Below are positions 15,439 through 24,460 of a stretch of DNA of 64,000 bases, in pieces. This DNA is from JACQFZ01 sp045810625 (lineage in GTDB: Bacteria; Pseudomonadota; Gammaproteobacteria; Acidiferrobacterales; Sulfurifustaceae), in the NCBI GenBank assembly GCA_045810625.1, contig JBJMVQ010000039.1, forward strand, positions 1-64,000, given 5' to 3'. Both the position numbers and the translations under genes were made by a program. The notes under the pieces are model-generated. The model had not been told where the DNA came from and did no database searches. It saw only the letters and a program-made list of their open reading frames with translations. Position 1 is the first letter of the stretch. Each line of letters begins with the position of its first letter.

Positions 15439-17726
15439 CATCGTTCGAACAACCTCCTGAACCAGCTTTTTACGGCCTCGACCGGCGAGCGGGTGCTGCA
15501 CGGCGCCGTTTCCGTCGGCGCACTGCCGCGCACGTAGGGAATCTCGACGGTATCGCTGCAGCCGCGGTCCGCGCGCAGCCCGGTTTTCGCGTCGATACGG
15601 ACGACTTCGACGCGCTCCGGCATCGACGGCGTGAGCGGCTCCGGATCGAGCGCTGCCATCATCTGGCCCCAGACCGTCAACGCACCGGCCGCGCCGGTCA
15701 ACGCCGTCGGCTGGTTGTCGTCGCGCCCGACCCAAACCACCGCGAGCTTATCGCCGGTGAAGCCGGCGAACCAGCTGTCGCGCAGATCGTCGGTCGTCCC
15801 GGTCTTACCCGCCACCTTCAAATCCGGCGACAGATAGTTGCTGAGCCCGGTCGCGGTGCCGGCTTGCACGACGTGTTGCAGGGCCGCGGTCGTCAGATAA
15901 ACGGCCGCCGGGTCGGCGGCCTGGTCGACCGCGAGGGAATAACGTTTGAGCGGCGTACCGTCGGGCGCGAGCACCTCGCGGATCGCGCGAAGCTTCGTGC
16001 GGAACCCGCCGCTCGCGATCGTCTGATACATCTGCGCCACTTCGAGCGGCGTGAGCCCGGCGGCGCCGAGCAGCGTCGACCCGTACGGCGCCAACGGCCG
16101 CTCCACGCCAAGCTGATGCGCGACGTCGATGATCGCCGGGATGCCGAGCGCGAGGCCGAGCCGCGCGGTCGACACGTTATACGACTCGGCGAGCGCGGTG
16201 CGCAGTTCCACCTGACCGTGGAACTGCTTGTCGTAGTTCTGCGGCGCCCATTCTTTCGCGCCGCGGTCCTTCCAGACGAGCGGGCTGTCGTCGAGACGCG
16301 TCGTCAGCGTGTATTTGTCGGGCTGCGACAGCGCGGTGAGATAAACCACGGGCTTGATGAGCGAGCCGATCGGACGGACGGCATCGATCGCGCGGTTGAA
16401 TCCCTCGAAGCGTGCGCGCCGTCCGCCGACGAGGGCGAGCACTTCGCCGTGCTCGCTGCTCGTCACGACGATCGCGCCTTCGAGCGCGCCGCTCGGGATG
16501 CGCCGCTCCTTTTCGAGCGCTGTGAGGCGTGCGGCGAGCGCCTGCTCAGCGGTGCGCTGCACGCGCGGATCGAGGGTCGTGAAAATGCGCAGCCCCTCGG
16601 ACCGCAGATCGGTATCCGAGTAATCGCTGCGCAGCTGCCGGTGCACGAGCGCGAGAAACGCCGGGTAGGGTGAAGTGCCCATCGGCGCGCGCGACGTGAC
16701 GTCGAGCGGCGCCGCTTTGGCGCTCAGGTATTCCGCGCTCGATATCGCGTGCTGTTCGGCCAGCTCGGCGAGCACGACGTTACGCCGCGTGCGTGCGCGG
16801 TCCGGATGCCGGCGCGGGTCGTAATACGACGGTCCCTTCACGAGACCGACCAGCAGCGCCGCCTGCGAGAGCGACAATTGCTGCAGCGGACGATCGAAAT
16901 AGTAGAGCGAAGCGAGGCCGAAGCCGTGGATCGCGCGGCTGCCGTCCTGGCCGAGATAGATTTCGTTCACATACGCTTCGAGGATCTCATCCTTTGAATA
17001 GTGCGCGTCGAGCAACAACGCCATGATCGCTTCCGTCGCCTTGCGGCGAAACGTGCGTTCAGAGGTGAGGTAGAAATTCTTGACGAGCTGCTGCGTGAGC
17101 GTGCTCCCGCCTTGGACCGCGCCGGCCGCGCGCACATTGGTCCAGAGCGCTCGCGCGATGCCGCGCGGATCGACGCCGTGGTGCTCGTAGTACTTGCGGT
17201 CTTCGACGGCGATAAGTGCCTTGATCAGCATCGGCGGCACTTCGTTGAGCTTCACCAGCACCCGATCTTCGTTGTGCGCGGGATAGATGCCGCCGATGAG
17301 CAGCGGGTCGAGCCGCACGAGCGGTATGGCCTGGTGCGTCTCGAGGTTCTCGATCTCGCTGATCTGCTTGCCCGAGAATCCGATCGCGATGTGCAGCGCC
17401 GGCTGCGCGCCGTCCCAAAACGCGAACGGCCGCGACACGAGCTCGATGCGGTCGCGCTCGCGCGTGTACATGCCCGGTGTGTCCAGCGTACCGGGATGGT
17501 AATTGAGCGCGGCCAGCTCCTCCGTCAATTGATTCGCGGAAATCTTTCTGCCCGGGTACAGCTCGATCGGGCTCGCATAAACTCGCGCGGGCAGCGCCCA
17601 GCGCTTGCCTTCGAACTGCGAACGGATGGAGAAATCGAGGAAGGCGACGTACAAGAGCAGCGCCGCGATGCCGAGTAGCGCGAGCGTGCGCACGCGCAGG
17701 TATTTTTTGAAACGAAAGCGGCGCAT
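15438..17726 (-). CDS. mrcB: Bifunctional penicillin-binding protein 1b-type
   Basis: Peptidoglycan synthase with glycosyltransferase and transpeptidase domains, anchored in the inner membrane by one helix (VRTLALLGIAALLLYVAFLDF). In 762 residues: an N-terminal UvrB-interacting-like region, the GT51 motif EDRKYYEHHGVDPRGIARALWTN with GGSTLTQQLVKNFYL, and the transpeptidase motifs SxxK (RPIGSLIKPVVYL), SYN and KTGT. Length and motif order fit PBP1b rather than PBP1a. It leads the operon with the TPR lipoprotein and ybiB. Confidence 0.94.
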   Translation of the reverse strand: MRRFRFKKYLRVRTLALLGIAALLLYVAFLDFSIRSQFEGKRWALPARVYASPIELYPGRKISANQLTEELAALNYHPGTLDTPGMYTRERDRIELVSRPFAFWDGAQPALHIAIGFSGKQISEIENLETHQAIPLVRLDPLLIGGIYPAHNEDRVLVKLNEVPPMLIKALIAVEDRKYYEHHGVDPRGIARALWTNVRAAGAVQGGSTLTQQLVKNFYLTSERTFRRKATEAIMALLLDAHYSKDEILEAYVNEIYLGQDGSRAIHGFGLASLYYFDRPLQQLSLSQAALLVGLVKGPSYYDPRRHPDRARTRRNVVLAELAEQHAISSAEYLSAKAAPLDVTSRAPMGTSPYPAFLALVHRQLRSDYSDTDLRSEGLRIFTTLDPRVQRTAEQALAARLTALEKERRIPSGALEGAIVVTSSEHGEVLALVGGRRARFEGFNRAIDAVRPIGSLIKPVVYLTALSQPDKYTLTTRLDDSPLVWKDRGAKEWAPQNYDKQFHGQVELRTALAESYNVSTARLGLALGIPAIIDVAHQLGVERPLAPYGSTLLGAAGLTPLEVAQMYQTIASGGFRTKLRAIREVLAPDGTPLKRYSLAVDQAADPAAVYLTTAALQHVVQAGTATGLSNYLSPDLKVAGKTGTTDDLRDSWFAGFTGDKLAVVWVGRDDNQPTALTGAAGALTVWGQMMAALDPEPLTPSMPERVEVVRIDAKTGLRADRGCSDTVEIPYVRGSAPTETAPCSTRSPVEAVKSWFRRLFER

Positions 17727-17820
17727 GGAATCGATAGACCGGGACTGGTATGCGATGCGGGCGACCTATTATAGCGATCCCGCGGCGCTTATAGCGATGC
17801 TGTATGGCGAACCTGGCGGC

Positions 17821-18285
17821 TCAAGCGCCGCCGGCAAATCCGAGCTGGCGCCACGCCTCATAAACAACGATGGCCACGGCGTTCGAGAGATTCAAGCTCC
17901 GGTTGTCGGGCTGGAGCGGCAGGCGCAACAGGGTGTCGGGCGGTAGCCGTTCGAGCAGCGACGCGGGCAGCCCGCGCGTCTCCGGACCGAAGAGCAGGGC
18001 GTCGCCCTCACGATATTGCACGTCGCTGTAGAATCGCCGCGCGCGCGTGGTGAACGCGTAGAGCCGCGGAAAGGCGAGCCGATCGAGCAGGGGGTCGAGA
18101 CGCGGATACGTGCGCACCTCCGCCCAGTCGCGGTAGTCGAGCCCGGCGCGGCGCAGCCGCCGATCATCGAGCACGAAGCCGAGCGGCTCGATCAGATGCA
18201 GCCGTGCGCCGGTGTTGGCGCAGAGGCGCATGATGTTCCCCGTGTTCGAGGGAATCTCCGGCTCATAGAGGATGACGTTGAACAT
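17821..18285 (-). CDS. trmL: tRNA (cytidine/uridine-34-2'-O)-methyltransferase TrmL
   Basis: SPOUT-class methyltransferase that 2'-O-methylates the wobble base of tRNA-Leu isoacceptors. The 154-residue protein shows FNVILYEPEIPSNTGNIMRLCANTG at the start, the HLIEPLGFVLDDRRLRRAGLDY block and the knot region DALLFGPETRGLPASLL...LRLPLQPDNRSLNLSNAVAIVVYEAWRQ. All are family signatures and the length is normal. In betaproteobacteria trmL often lies between gpsA and comF; here the pilus locus separates it from comF. Confidence 0.95.
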   Translation of the reverse strand: MFNVILYEPEIPSNTGNIMRLCANTGARLHLIEPLGFVLDDRRLRRAGLDYRDWAEVRTYPRLDPLLDRLAFPRLYAFTTRARRFYSDVQYREGDALLFGPETRGLPASLLERLPPDTLLRLPLQPDNRSLNLSNAVAIVVYEAWRQLGFAGGA

Positions 18286-18351
18286 CGAAGCGTCTGGCGT
18301 TCGCGCCGCGGTCTACTACATTAAGGTCGACAACCACCGAGCGGCTATCGT

Positions 18352-20337
18352 ATGAAAAGAACGCGGACCGGCACAACCGCGCCGGGGCTCGGCTGCGTCA
18401 GCGCGCTCTGTGTCGCGATCGCGCTGGTCCTCGCCGTGTTCTATCACGGGCCGCAGTTGGGGTTGCTCGCCGGGGCGCAGTTCATGCTCGTCGCGTGGCT
18501 CGCGTTGTCGTTCGGCGCGCAATACGCGGACGGCGTGCGCCTGCCGCTGACGCCGCTCGGCGCGAGTGTAGCGCTCTTCTGGGGTTGGCTCGCGGTGTCG
18601 CTCGGCTGGAGCGGGGTGCCGGCCACGAGCGTCATGAATTTCTGGTGGGTCGGCAGTTTTGCGTTCGTCTTCTGGTGTTACACGCTGTCGGCCGACCGCA
18701 GCCGCGTCTGGTTCTACGCGGCGCGCTTCGTTCTCGCCGGCGCGCTCGCGCTCTGCCTATATGCGCTCGTGCAACGCTTCGCCTGGCGCGAGCCGCCGCG
18801 CGCGACGTTCATCAATATTCATTCGTTCGCGGCGCTGCTGATGCTGGTCGCGCTCCCGCTCGCCGGTCACTTCGTGTCGGCGCTGCAACGACGCGCAAAC
18901 GCGCGCGTCGTTTACGGCATCGGCGGCAGTCTATTCGTCTTAGTCTTCACGATCGCCGTTACCGAAGGCCGCGGCACCGCGTTGAGCCTGTTGCTCGGCG
19001 CCGGTGTGCTTGTCTTTCTTGCCCGATCGGTCGGCGTACGCCCGCTTGTTGCGCTCGTGGGCCTTCTCGTCGGCGCGTACTTGGCCGCGAACCTGCTGCT
19101 CCACGGCAGTTTCGACGGCAACCGGCTGGCGACGCTCGCTGATCCGGCGAGCGCCGGCGCTCCGCGATTTTTGATCTGGCGCGGCTCCTGGGAGATGCTG
19201 AAAGCGCATCCTTGGTTCGGGATCGGCCTCGGTACTTATTATCTTGCGTGGCCGCCGTATCGCTCCCCGGCCGACACGAGCCTGGGTTTCTTCGTGCACA
19301 ACGATTATCTGCAGCTTTGGATCGAAACCGGACTGCCGGCGCTGTTGCTGTTGCTCGGCGTGCTCGGCTCGACGCTCTGGATGCTCGTGCGGCTGGTCCG
19401 CCACCCACAGCTCGACGTCGACGTTGCCGTCGAAACCGCGGGGCTCTTCGCCGGGCTGGTCGCCGTCGCCGCCCATAGTTTTGTCGACTTCAATTTCTAC
19501 ATCCTGCCGACATCGATACTGGCCGGTCTCGTGCTCGGGCGTTTTCACGAGTGCGCGACGCAAGCAGTGCCCCTGCGGGAGTGGCGGATGCGGCCGGCGC
19601 GCATCCTACAAGCGCGTGCTTACCGGCTGATCGTCATTTTGCTCGCGCTGTTCCCGGCGTCGTATTTCGTGGCACTCGGCCTTTCCGATCACTTTTACAA
19701 GCGCGGTTTCGCGCTGGCGCTACAGGGCGATCTCGAACAGGCCGACCATTCGCTCGGCTGGGCGGAGACGCTGATGCCGTCAGACGAAAAGGTGCGCATC
19801 AGCCATGCGGATCTCTATCGGCACGTGCTGGAACGTCTTCCGGCCGCCGACCGTTTGCAGCGACGCTCGCTTTACGATTCCGCGCTGTCGATGCTCGATC
19901 AGGCGGAGAGCGCGAACCCCTACCGTGCGCTGACTCACGTCGTGCGCGCGCGCATTTTGGCCGAGAACCGCGATCTCAGCGGGCCGACGGCGGCATCGCG
20001 GGCGGAGGCCGAGTACCAGCGCGCGCTCGCGCTCGATCCCCGTGGATTCCAGAGCCGTCAGGCGTACGCCCAACTGCTGCTGGCGAACGGGCGTTCGCGC
20101 GAGGCGTATCGATTGCTCGACGGTGGACTGCACTATTGGTACTACCCGGGAACGCCGGTGCTCGCGTACTACGACGACGCGGCGCGTGTCGCCCGGCAGT
20201 TGGGATACGACGATCGCGCGGCGGAAATCGACCGGTTGAAGGAGGCGATGCGGCGCGAGCTGGCGACGATGGTCCCCGCGCGTCCGCTGGCGCCGGATCC
20301 GAGCGTACCGATCAGCGGATCGACCGAGCGCACGTGA
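18352..20337 (+). CDS. O-antigen ligase / Wzy-C family membrane protein with C-terminal TPR-like region
   Basis: A 661-residue polytopic membrane protein with about ten transmembrane segments and the Wzy_C / WaaL signature: WEMLKAHPWFGIGLGTYY followed by a periplasmic loop with HNDYLQLWIETGLPALLLL (His at about residue 316). A helical tail of about 230 residues looks tetratricopeptide-like (LEQADHSLGWAETLMPSDEK; ALALDPRGFQSRQAYAQLLLANG). The superfamily includes O-antigen ligases, polymerases and pilin O-oligosaccharyltransferases. It is co-directional with mshE, 86 bases downstream, so pilin glycosylation is a reasonable guess, but no specific substrate can be read from the sequence. Confidence 0.85.
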   Translation: MKRTRTGTTAPGLGCVSALCVAIALVLAVFYHGPQLGLLAGAQFMLVAWLALSFGAQYADGVRLPLTPLGASVALFWGWLAVSLGWSGVPATSVMNFWWVGSFAFVFWCYTLSADRSRVWFYAARFVLAGALALCLYALVQRFAWREPPRATFINIHSFAALLMLVALPLAGHFVSALQRRANARVVYGIGGSLFVLVFTIAVTEGRGTALSLLLGAGVLVFLARSVGVRPLVALVGLLVGAYLAANLLLHGSFDGNRLATLADPASAGAPRFLIWRGSWEMLKAHPWFGIGLGTYYLAWPPYRSPADTSLGFFVHNDYLQLWIETGLPALLLLLGVLGSTLWMLVRLVRHPQLDVDVAVETAGLFAGLVAVAAHSFVDFNFYILPTSILAGLVLGRFHECATQAVPLREWRMRPARILQARAYRLIVILLALFPASYFVALGLSDHFYKRGFALALQGDLEQADHSLGWAETLMPSDEKVRISHADLYRHVLERLPAADRLQRRSLYDSALSMLDQAESANPYRALTHVVRARILAENRDLSGPTAASRAEAEYQRALALDPRGFQSRQAYAQLLLANGRSREAYRLLDGGLHYWYYPGTPVLAYYDDAARVARQLGYDDRAAEIDRLKEAMRRELATMVPARPLAPDPSVPISGSTERT

Positions 20338-20423
20338 GCGGTTTTCGCGCCGCGCTCTGTGCGCTGGTCTAGATTTTGCTTAAGCTTTCGGAGGGGACGG
20401 TTTATCCGTTTACAGGCGCATCG

Positions 20424-22145
20424 ATGGCGGTTACTTCACCGGCACGACCCAGGAAGATACGCATCGGCGATCTTTTGATCGCCGATAAAGTCATTTCCCA
20501 AGATCAGCTGAACGCGGCGCTCGCCGAGCAGAAGAAGACCGGCCGCAAGCTCGGGCGCGTGCTCATCGAGAACGGCCACCTCACCGAGGATCAGCTCCTC
20601 GCGTTCCTGTCGCAACAGCTGCAGGTGCCGCATATCGACCTGCGTCGCTACAACTACAAGCCGGACGTCGTGCGGCTGCTGCCGGAGACCCACGCGCGGC
20701 GTTTTCGCGCGATCGTGCTCGACGATAACGCCGAGGGGCTGCTGGTTGGTATGGCGGACCCGACCGACATCTTCGCCTATGACGAGATCTCGCGCGCGCT
20801 GCGCCGGCCGCTGCGTCTCGCGGTGGTCAAGGAATCGGATCTGCTCGCCACCATCGATCGGGTCTATCGCCGCACCGAGGAGATCACCGGACTCGCGCAC
20901 GAGCTCGAGCAGGAGCTGTCCGCGACGACGGTTGATATCGGCGAGCTGGCCGCGGCCGAGGGTCTCGCCGACGCACCGGTCGTCAAGCTGCTGCAGACGA
21001 TGTTCGAGGACGCGGTGCAGGTCCAGGCGTCCGACATCCATATCGAGCCGGACGAGCGCGAGCTGCGCATACGCTTTCGCCTGGATGGCGTGTTGCGTGT
21101 GCAGACGACCGCCGATCGGCGCATCGCTGCCGCAGTGGTATCGCGGTTGAAGTTGATGGCCGGTCTCGATATCTCGGAGAAACGCCTGCCGCAGGACGGG
21201 CGGCTGAACGTACGCGTGCGCGACAAGAACGTCGACGTCCGCATGTCGACGATGCCGGTGCAGTACGGCGAATCGGTGGTGATGCGGCTGCTCAATCAAG
21301 CGAGCGGCATCCTGAAGCTCGAACACCTCGGAATGCCGCCCGTGATGCTCAAGCGCTTCCGCGATCTGATACACGCGCCAAACGGCATGGTGCTCGTCAC
21401 CGGTCCGACCGGCAGCGGCAAGACGACGACGCTATATGCGGCGCTCTCCGAGCTGAACCGCCCGGAGTTCAAAGTCCTCACGGTCGAAGATCCCGTCGAG
21501 TATCGGCTGCCGGGCATCAACCAGGTACAGGTCAATCCGCGCATCGAGCTCACGTTCGCGCGCGTGCTGCGCTCGATGCTGCGCCAGGATCCGGACATCA
21601 TCCTCGTCGGCGAGATGCGCGATCAGGAAACCGCCGAAATCGGCGTGCGTGCCGCCATGACCGGTCACCTCGTGCTCTCGACGCTGCACACCAACGACGC
21701 CGTTTCCACGGCGCTGCGGCTGATCGACATGGGCGTGGCGCCGTACATGGTTGCCGCGTCCGTGCGCGGCATCGTTTCGCAGCGGCTGGTTCGCCGCATT
21801 TGCGATGCGTGCTCGCAGCCGCACGAGCTCGACGCGGCGACGCGCGCGGTGGTCGAATCCGAAATTGGCGCCGAGGCGGCGCAGACCATCAAGTTCCGGC
21901 GGGGTGCCGGCTGCAGCCATTGCAACGGCACGGGCTTCCGCGGCCGCATCGGCGTCTTTGAGTTTCTCGAGATGGACGAAGACCTCGTGCATGCGCTGCA
22001 CGCGGGAGATCCGATCGCCTTCGCCGAAGCCGCGAAGCGCCAGCCGGGATATCGCAACCTGCGCCGCAGCGCCATCGCGATGGCGGGGCAGGGTTACACC
22101 ACGATGAGCCAGGTCATCCGCGCCACGTTCGGCTTGGACGACTGA
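20424..22145 (+). CDS. mshE: MSHA pilus extension ATPase MshE (GspE/PilB family, MshEN domain)
   Basis: Hexameric cytoplasmic ATPase powering pilus assembly. The 573-residue protein has two N-terminal MshEN c-di-GMP-binding motifs in tandem (RIGDLLIADKVISQDQLNAAL and KLGRVLIENGHLTEDQLLAFL). The GspE core follows, with Walker A GPTGSGKTT at about residues 327-335, the His/Asp boxes, Walker B GEMRDQETAEIG and a four-cysteine zinc knuckle (CDAC...CSHC). ATG 20424 is preferred to a TTG at 20376. It heads the structural half of the pilus locus; the mshG start lies one base after its stop. Confidence 0.94.
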   Translation: MAVTSPARPRKIRIGDLLIADKVISQDQLNAALAEQKKTGRKLGRVLIENGHLTEDQLLAFLSQQLQVPHIDLRRYNYKPDVVRLLPETHARRFRAIVLDDNAEGLLVGMADPTDIFAYDEISRALRRPLRLAVVKESDLLATIDRVYRRTEEITGLAHELEQELSATTVDIGELAAAEGLADAPVVKLLQTMFEDAVQVQASDIHIEPDERELRIRFRLDGVLRVQTTADRRIAAAVVSRLKLMAGLDISEKRLPQDGRLNVRVRDKNVDVRMSTMPVQYGESVVMRLLNQASGILKLEHLGMPPVMLKRFRDLIHAPNGMVLVTGPTGSGKTTTLYAALSELNRPEFKVLTVEDPVEYRLPGINQVQVNPRIELTFARVLRSMLRQDPDIILVGEMRDQETAEIGVRAAMTGHLVLSTLHTNDAVSTALRLIDMGVAPYMVAASVRGIVSQRLVRRICDACSQPHELDAATRAVVESEIGAEAAQTIKFRRGAGCSHCNGTGFRGRIGVFEFLEMDEDLVHALHAGDPIAFAEAAKRQPGYRNLRRSAIAMAGQGYTTMSQVIRATFGLDD

Positions 22146-22146
22146 C

Positions 22147-23379
22147 GTGGCCACCTTTCAATATCGCGGCCGCAATCAACGGGGCGAGGTGGTGACGGGG
22201 CGAGTCGACGCGGCTTCCGCCGATGCGGTCGCCACGCAGCTCTTCAACAGCGGTGTCGTCCCGGTCGATATCACAGCGGCGAAGGACGCGGCGGCCGACA
22301 TCCAGGCGGCTTTGCGCGGGTGGCTCGCCAGCGACAAGATCGACATCGTCGATCTGGTTCTTTTCAGCCGTCAGCTCTACACGCTGCTCAAAGCCGGCGT
22401 GCCGATCATGTCGGCGCTGCGCGGGCTGCGCGATTCGGCGCACAGCCGCGCGTTCGCCCGCGTGATCAACGACATCGTCGAGACGCTCGATTCCGGACTC
22501 GAGCTGTCGGCCGCGCTCAAGCGCCACCCGAAAGTATTCCCGAGCCTATACGTCAGTATGGTGCAGGTCGGCGAAGCGACCGGAACGATGCAGGAAGCGT
22601 TTCTCCAGCTGGCGACGTATCTCGAGCGCGAGAAGGACACGCGCGATCGGATTCGTTCGGCGGTGCGCTATCCGATCTTCGTCGTCGTCGCGATCGCGAT
22701 CGCCATTGCGATCATCAACCTCTTCGTCATTCCCGCGTTCGCCAAAGTGTTCACGAGCATGCGCGCCGAGCTGCCATGGGCGACGCGCATCCTGATCGCG
22801 ACGTCGCAGTTCACGGTCGCGTACTGGCCGCTGTTGCTGGCGATGCTGCTCGTCGCCGTCTTCGGCGTGCGCATTTACGTCCGCTCTCCGGAAGGCCGCT
22901 ACCGCTGGCATCGCCTGAAGCTGCGGATTCCGGTGGTCGGCGGCATTTTTTATCGCGCGACGCTCGGGCGATTCGCGCGCGCCATGGCCGTCACGATGCG
23001 CGCCGGTGTGCCGCTCGTCCAGGGCATGACGGTGGTGAGCCGCGCGGTCGACAACGAATATATCGGCGAGCGCATTCTGCAAATGCGCGACGGTATCGAG
23101 CGCGGCGAAACCATCGCGCGTACGGCGGCGGCGACCGCGATGTTTCCGCCGCTCGTACTGCAGATGATCGGCGTCGGCGAAGAAAGCGGGGCGGTCGATG
23201 AGCTGATGGCGGAAGTGGCCGAGTACTACGAGCGCGAAGTCGATTACGACCTCAAGAACCTGAGCGCGGCGATCCAGCCGCTGCTCATCATCGGCATCGG
23301 CGCGCTCGTGTTTATTCTTGCGCTCGGCGTGTTCCTGCCGCTGTGGGAGCTGCCGCGAGCCGTACTCGGCCGACACTGA
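22147..23379 (+). CDS. mshG: MSHA pilus inner-membrane platform protein MshG (GspF/PilC family)
   Basis: Polytopic platform protein linking the assembly ATPase to pilin subunits. The 410-residue protein has two repeated GspF domains: the first with DLVLFSRQLYTLLKAGVPIMSALRGL and SMVQVGEATGTMQEAFLQLATYLEREKD, the second with RFARAMAVTMRAGVPLVQGMTVVSRAVDN and MIGVGEESGAVDELMAEVAEYYEREVD. Transmembrane helices follow each (FVVVAIAIAIAIINLFVIPAF; LLIIGIGALVFILALGVFLPLW). It starts with GTG, one base after the mshE stop. Confidence 0.94.
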   Translation: MATFQYRGRNQRGEVVTGRVDAASADAVATQLFNSGVVPVDITAAKDAAADIQAALRGWLASDKIDIVDLVLFSRQLYTLLKAGVPIMSALRGLRDSAHSRAFARVINDIVETLDSGLELSAALKRHPKVFPSLYVSMVQVGEATGTMQEAFLQLATYLEREKDTRDRIRSAVRYPIFVVVAIAIAIAIINLFVIPAFAKVFTSMRAELPWATRILIATSQFTVAYWPLLLAMLLVAVFGVRIYVRSPEGRYRWHRLKLRIPVVGGIFYRATLGRFARAMAVTMRAGVPLVQGMTVVSRAVDNEYIGERILQMRDGIERGETIARTAAATAMFPPLVLQMIGVGEESGAVDELMAEVAEYYEREVDYDLKNLSAAIQPLLIIGIGALVFILALGVFLPLWELPRAVLGRH

Positions 23380-23380
23380 A

Positions 23381-23953
23381 ATGAATTCGAGCGTGCGACC
23401 GATCACGACGGCCGCAAACGCCTGGCGCTCACGTGTACGCGCCGCCGGTTTTACGTTGCTCGAGCTGGTCGTCGTGATCATCCTCGTCGCGTTGCTCATC
23501 ACGATCGCGATCGGTCGGCTGATGGCGATGCAGGCCGACGCCGAGCGGGTGACGACGGAGACGATCGTCGGCACGCTTCGCAGCGCGCTTGGCATAAGAG
23601 TTGCAGAGGCTATCGTGCGACAAGATTTGAACAGACTGTCGGGCTTGGAGGGGAGCAATCCGATGGATCAGCTCGCGGAAGTGCCGGCGAGCTATCTCGG
23701 CGCGTTCGACCATCCCGACCCGGCACGTCTCGAAAACGGGCATTGGTATTTCGACAAGGCGGCGGGCGAGCTGGTGTACCTGGTACGCAACAAGGCGTAC
23801 TTCAGCGGCGGCTCGGCGAACCCCCCGCGGGTACGTTTCGCGGTCCGGTTGGTTTACTCCGATCGTAATCGCAACGGCCGCTTCGACGCGCGCGTCGATT
23901 CAGTCGAGGGTCTGCGGCTCGCGCCGCTGGAACCCTACGCATGGGTCCGGTAA
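23381..23953 (+). CDS. MshF-position prepilin-like protein
   Basis: A 190-residue prepilin-like protein with cleavage site RAAG / FTLLELVVVIILVALLITIAIG (Glu at +5) after an unusually long positively charged leader of about 23 residues. The globular part contains ENGHWYFDKAAGELVYLVRNKAYF and a Ca-binding-like YSDRNRNGRFDARVD stretch. By position (directly after mshG and before the major pilins) it corresponds to MshF of Vibrio-type loci; sequence similarity to MshF cannot be verified by eye. The start codon overlaps nothing; the mshG stop is one base upstream. Confidence 0.75.
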   Translation: MNSSVRPITTAANAWRSRVRAAGFTLLELVVVIILVALLITIAIGRLMAMQADAERVTTETIVGTLRSALGIRVAEAIVRQDLNRLSGLEGSNPMDQLAEVPASYLGAFDHPDPARLENGHWYFDKAAGELVYLVRNKAYFSGGSANPPRVRFAVRLVYSDRNRNGRFDARVDSVEGLRLAPLEPYAWVR

Positions 23954-23955
23954 GT

Positions 23956-23971
23956 GGGTCCGGTCTTTGCA
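23956..23971 (+). promoter_or_regulatory. Candidate sigma-54 promoter for the major pilin genes
   Basis: The sequence GGGTCCGGTCTTTGCA places the -24 GG at 23957-23958 and the -12 GC at 23969-23970 with ten bases between, as in TGGCACG-N4-TTGCW. The -12 half (TTGCA) is perfect; the -24 half keeps GG and CG but not the CA. It begins two bases after the stop of the mshF-like gene and about 55 bases before the first pilin start; a small palindrome (CAGACAGGTCTG, 23979-23990) lies near the expected start site. Sigma-54 control is well known for PilA-type pilins. Confidence 0.45.
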
Positions 23972-24024
23972 GAGAGTTCAGACAGGTCTGATTAACAACC
24001 AACAGCGCAACAGGAGAGGCAAAA

Positions 24025-24435
24025 ATGGTTCGGCAAAAAGGTTTCACTCTGATCGAGCTCGTCGTCGTGATCGTCATACTCGGGCTGCTCGCGGCGACGG
24101 CGCTGCCGCGCTTCCTCGATCTTGGCAGCGACGCGCGGCGCGCGAGCGTCCAAGGCGTCGCCGGCGGCTTGCGCTCGGCGGCCGCATTGGCGAAAGCGGG
24201 TTTTCTCGTGCAGGGGAGCACGAACGTAAACATGGACGGCGTGGTCGTCACCACAAACGGATCGGGTTATCCGACGGGTGACGCGGCGGGCATCGGCACG
24301 GCGCTCCCGGCTCCGGACGGCTACACCGTCTCGTATGGCGCCGTGACGACGTACACGCCTTCGGGCGGCAGTGCCTCGTGTCAGGCGCAGTACACGGCGG
24401 CGACCGGCACGGTTCTCGTGCAGTCGACCTGCTAA
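24025..24435 (+). CDS. Major-type MSHA pilin, copy 1 (MshA/MshB-like)
   Basis: Type IV pilin of 136 residues. The short leader MVRQKG is cut before FTLIELVVVIVILGLLAATALPRF; Phe +1 and Glu +5 are present. The GVAGGLRSAAALAKAGFLVQG segment and a C-terminal disulfide pair (Cys in GSASCQAQ and the terminal Cys) fit the MshA/MshB class. A good Shine-Dalgarno (AGGAGAGG) precedes the ATG. It is followed after 25 bases by a close paralogue (next entry). By Vibrio gene order copy 1 would be MshB and copy 2 MshA, but the two are so alike that either could be the main subunit. Confidence 0.92.
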   Translation: MVRQKGFTLIELVVVIVILGLLAATALPRFLDLGSDARRASVQGVAGGLRSAAALAKAGFLVQGSTNVNMDGVVVTTNGSGYPTGDAAGIGTALPAPDGYTVSYGAVTTYTPSGGSASCQAQYTAATGTVLVQSTC

Positions 24436-24460
24436 GCATCGTTATCCGGAGGCTGACGGC

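Noticed and set aside
15429..16673. Long open frame antisense to mrcB (414 codons)
   Set aside because: Shadow of mrcB, which has complete catalytic motifs; the antisense product is Arg-rich and low in complexity.
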